Shown in pieces: positions 63,973 to 64,000 of a stretch of 64,000 bases of DNA (position 1 is the first letter of the stretch; every line of letters begins with the position of its first letter). The translations under genes and the position numbers were made by a program. Origin of the DNA: Enterobacteriaceae bacterium LSJC7 (lineage in GTDB: Bacteria; Pseudomonadota; Gammaproteobacteria; Enterobacterales; Enterobacteriaceae); contig AMFN01000014.1 of NCBI GenBank assembly GCA_000302695.1, forward strand, positions 62,001 through 126,000, read 5' to 3'. The notes beneath the pieces were generated by a model. The model had not been told where the DNA came from and made no database searches. It saw only the letters and a list, made by a program, of their open reading frames with translations.

Positions 63973-64000
63973 CAAAAAACTATTCACCTGCTCCCACCAC
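63969..64000 (+). CDS. Start of the next gene, cut by the window end
   Basis: ATG at 63969 overlaps the preceding stop (ATGA) and gives MTKNYSPAPT before the window ends. Coupling suggests the operon goes on. Given the binding-protein gene before it, an ABC transporter component is possible but cannot be shown. Confidence 0.5.
   Translation, partial: MTKNYSPAPT

Overview
The window is chromosomal DNA of a member of the Enterobacteriaceae. Its first 22 kb follows the Escherichia/Salmonella backbone almost gene for gene: ubiI, gcvTHP, ygfF, bglA, trhA (yqfA), ygfZ, sdhE-ygfX, fldB, xerD-dsbC-recJ-prfB-lysS, ygeR and a tRNA-Gly(CCC). Proteins have the lengths expected from E. coli, and prfB keeps the classical programmed +1 frameshift. 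I cannot fix the genus. Backbone differences from E. coli K-12 are a tri-heme cytochrome c peroxidase (ccp/yhjA) between ygfF and bglA, and an RpiR-type regulator plus an HD hydrolase upstream of bglA.

From the tRNA onward (22-34 kb) the content is accessory: an orphan WaaZ-like LPS-core protein, a DUF1294 membrane protein, a Gfo/Idh/MocA dehydrogenase with a sugar-acid MFS carrier (preceded by a perfect CRP site and GntR-like operators), a LysR / NepI-like exporter / yahK / secreted hydrolase group, and a CsgG-DUF4810-DUF799 lipoprotein operon.

34.7-40.9 kb holds a periplasmic molybdenum hydroxylase system: marR, tri-heme cytochrome c, [2Fe-2S] subunit, Tat-exported Mo subunit and a MobA-like cytidylyltransferase as one overlapping operon, with a convergent xdhC. 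A 20-bp palindrome (TTACTTGCAnnTGCAAATAA) lies upstream of both marR and xdhC, and a third decayed copy precedes a marR pseudogene, which indicates one MarR-controlled regulon.

42.8-52.0 kb is visibly AT-richer and looks like an undescribed small-molecule cluster. It encodes a clavaminate-synthase-like Fe(II)/2-oxoglutarate oxygenase, a LeuC/LeuD-type hydro-lyase pair, an MFS exporter, an HlyD-type adaptor, a PEBP protein, a LysR regulator and three different YrdC/Sua5-domain proteins, one of them with degraded motifs. A 149-bp direct repeat, the 3' end of a SnoaL-like gene, brackets the cluster. Next to the repeats are a marR fragment and an alcohol dehydrogenase fragment, so the borders look like insertion or recombination scars.

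53.5-64.0 kb is a second, one-directional operon with nearly all genes touching or overlapping: NUDIX, Gfo/Idh/MocA dehydrogenase, three DegT/DnrJ/EryC1 aminotransferase paralogues (the middle one lacks the PLP lysine), FAD oxidoreductase, HAD phosphatase, membrane desaturase/hydroxylase, MTA-phosphorylase-like enzyme, a second HAD enzyme and a solute-binding protein without signal peptide. It continues past the window end. The enzyme set suggests an amino-sugar or aminocyclitol-like product. All functional statements rest on motif reading and remembered homologues; no database search was possible.
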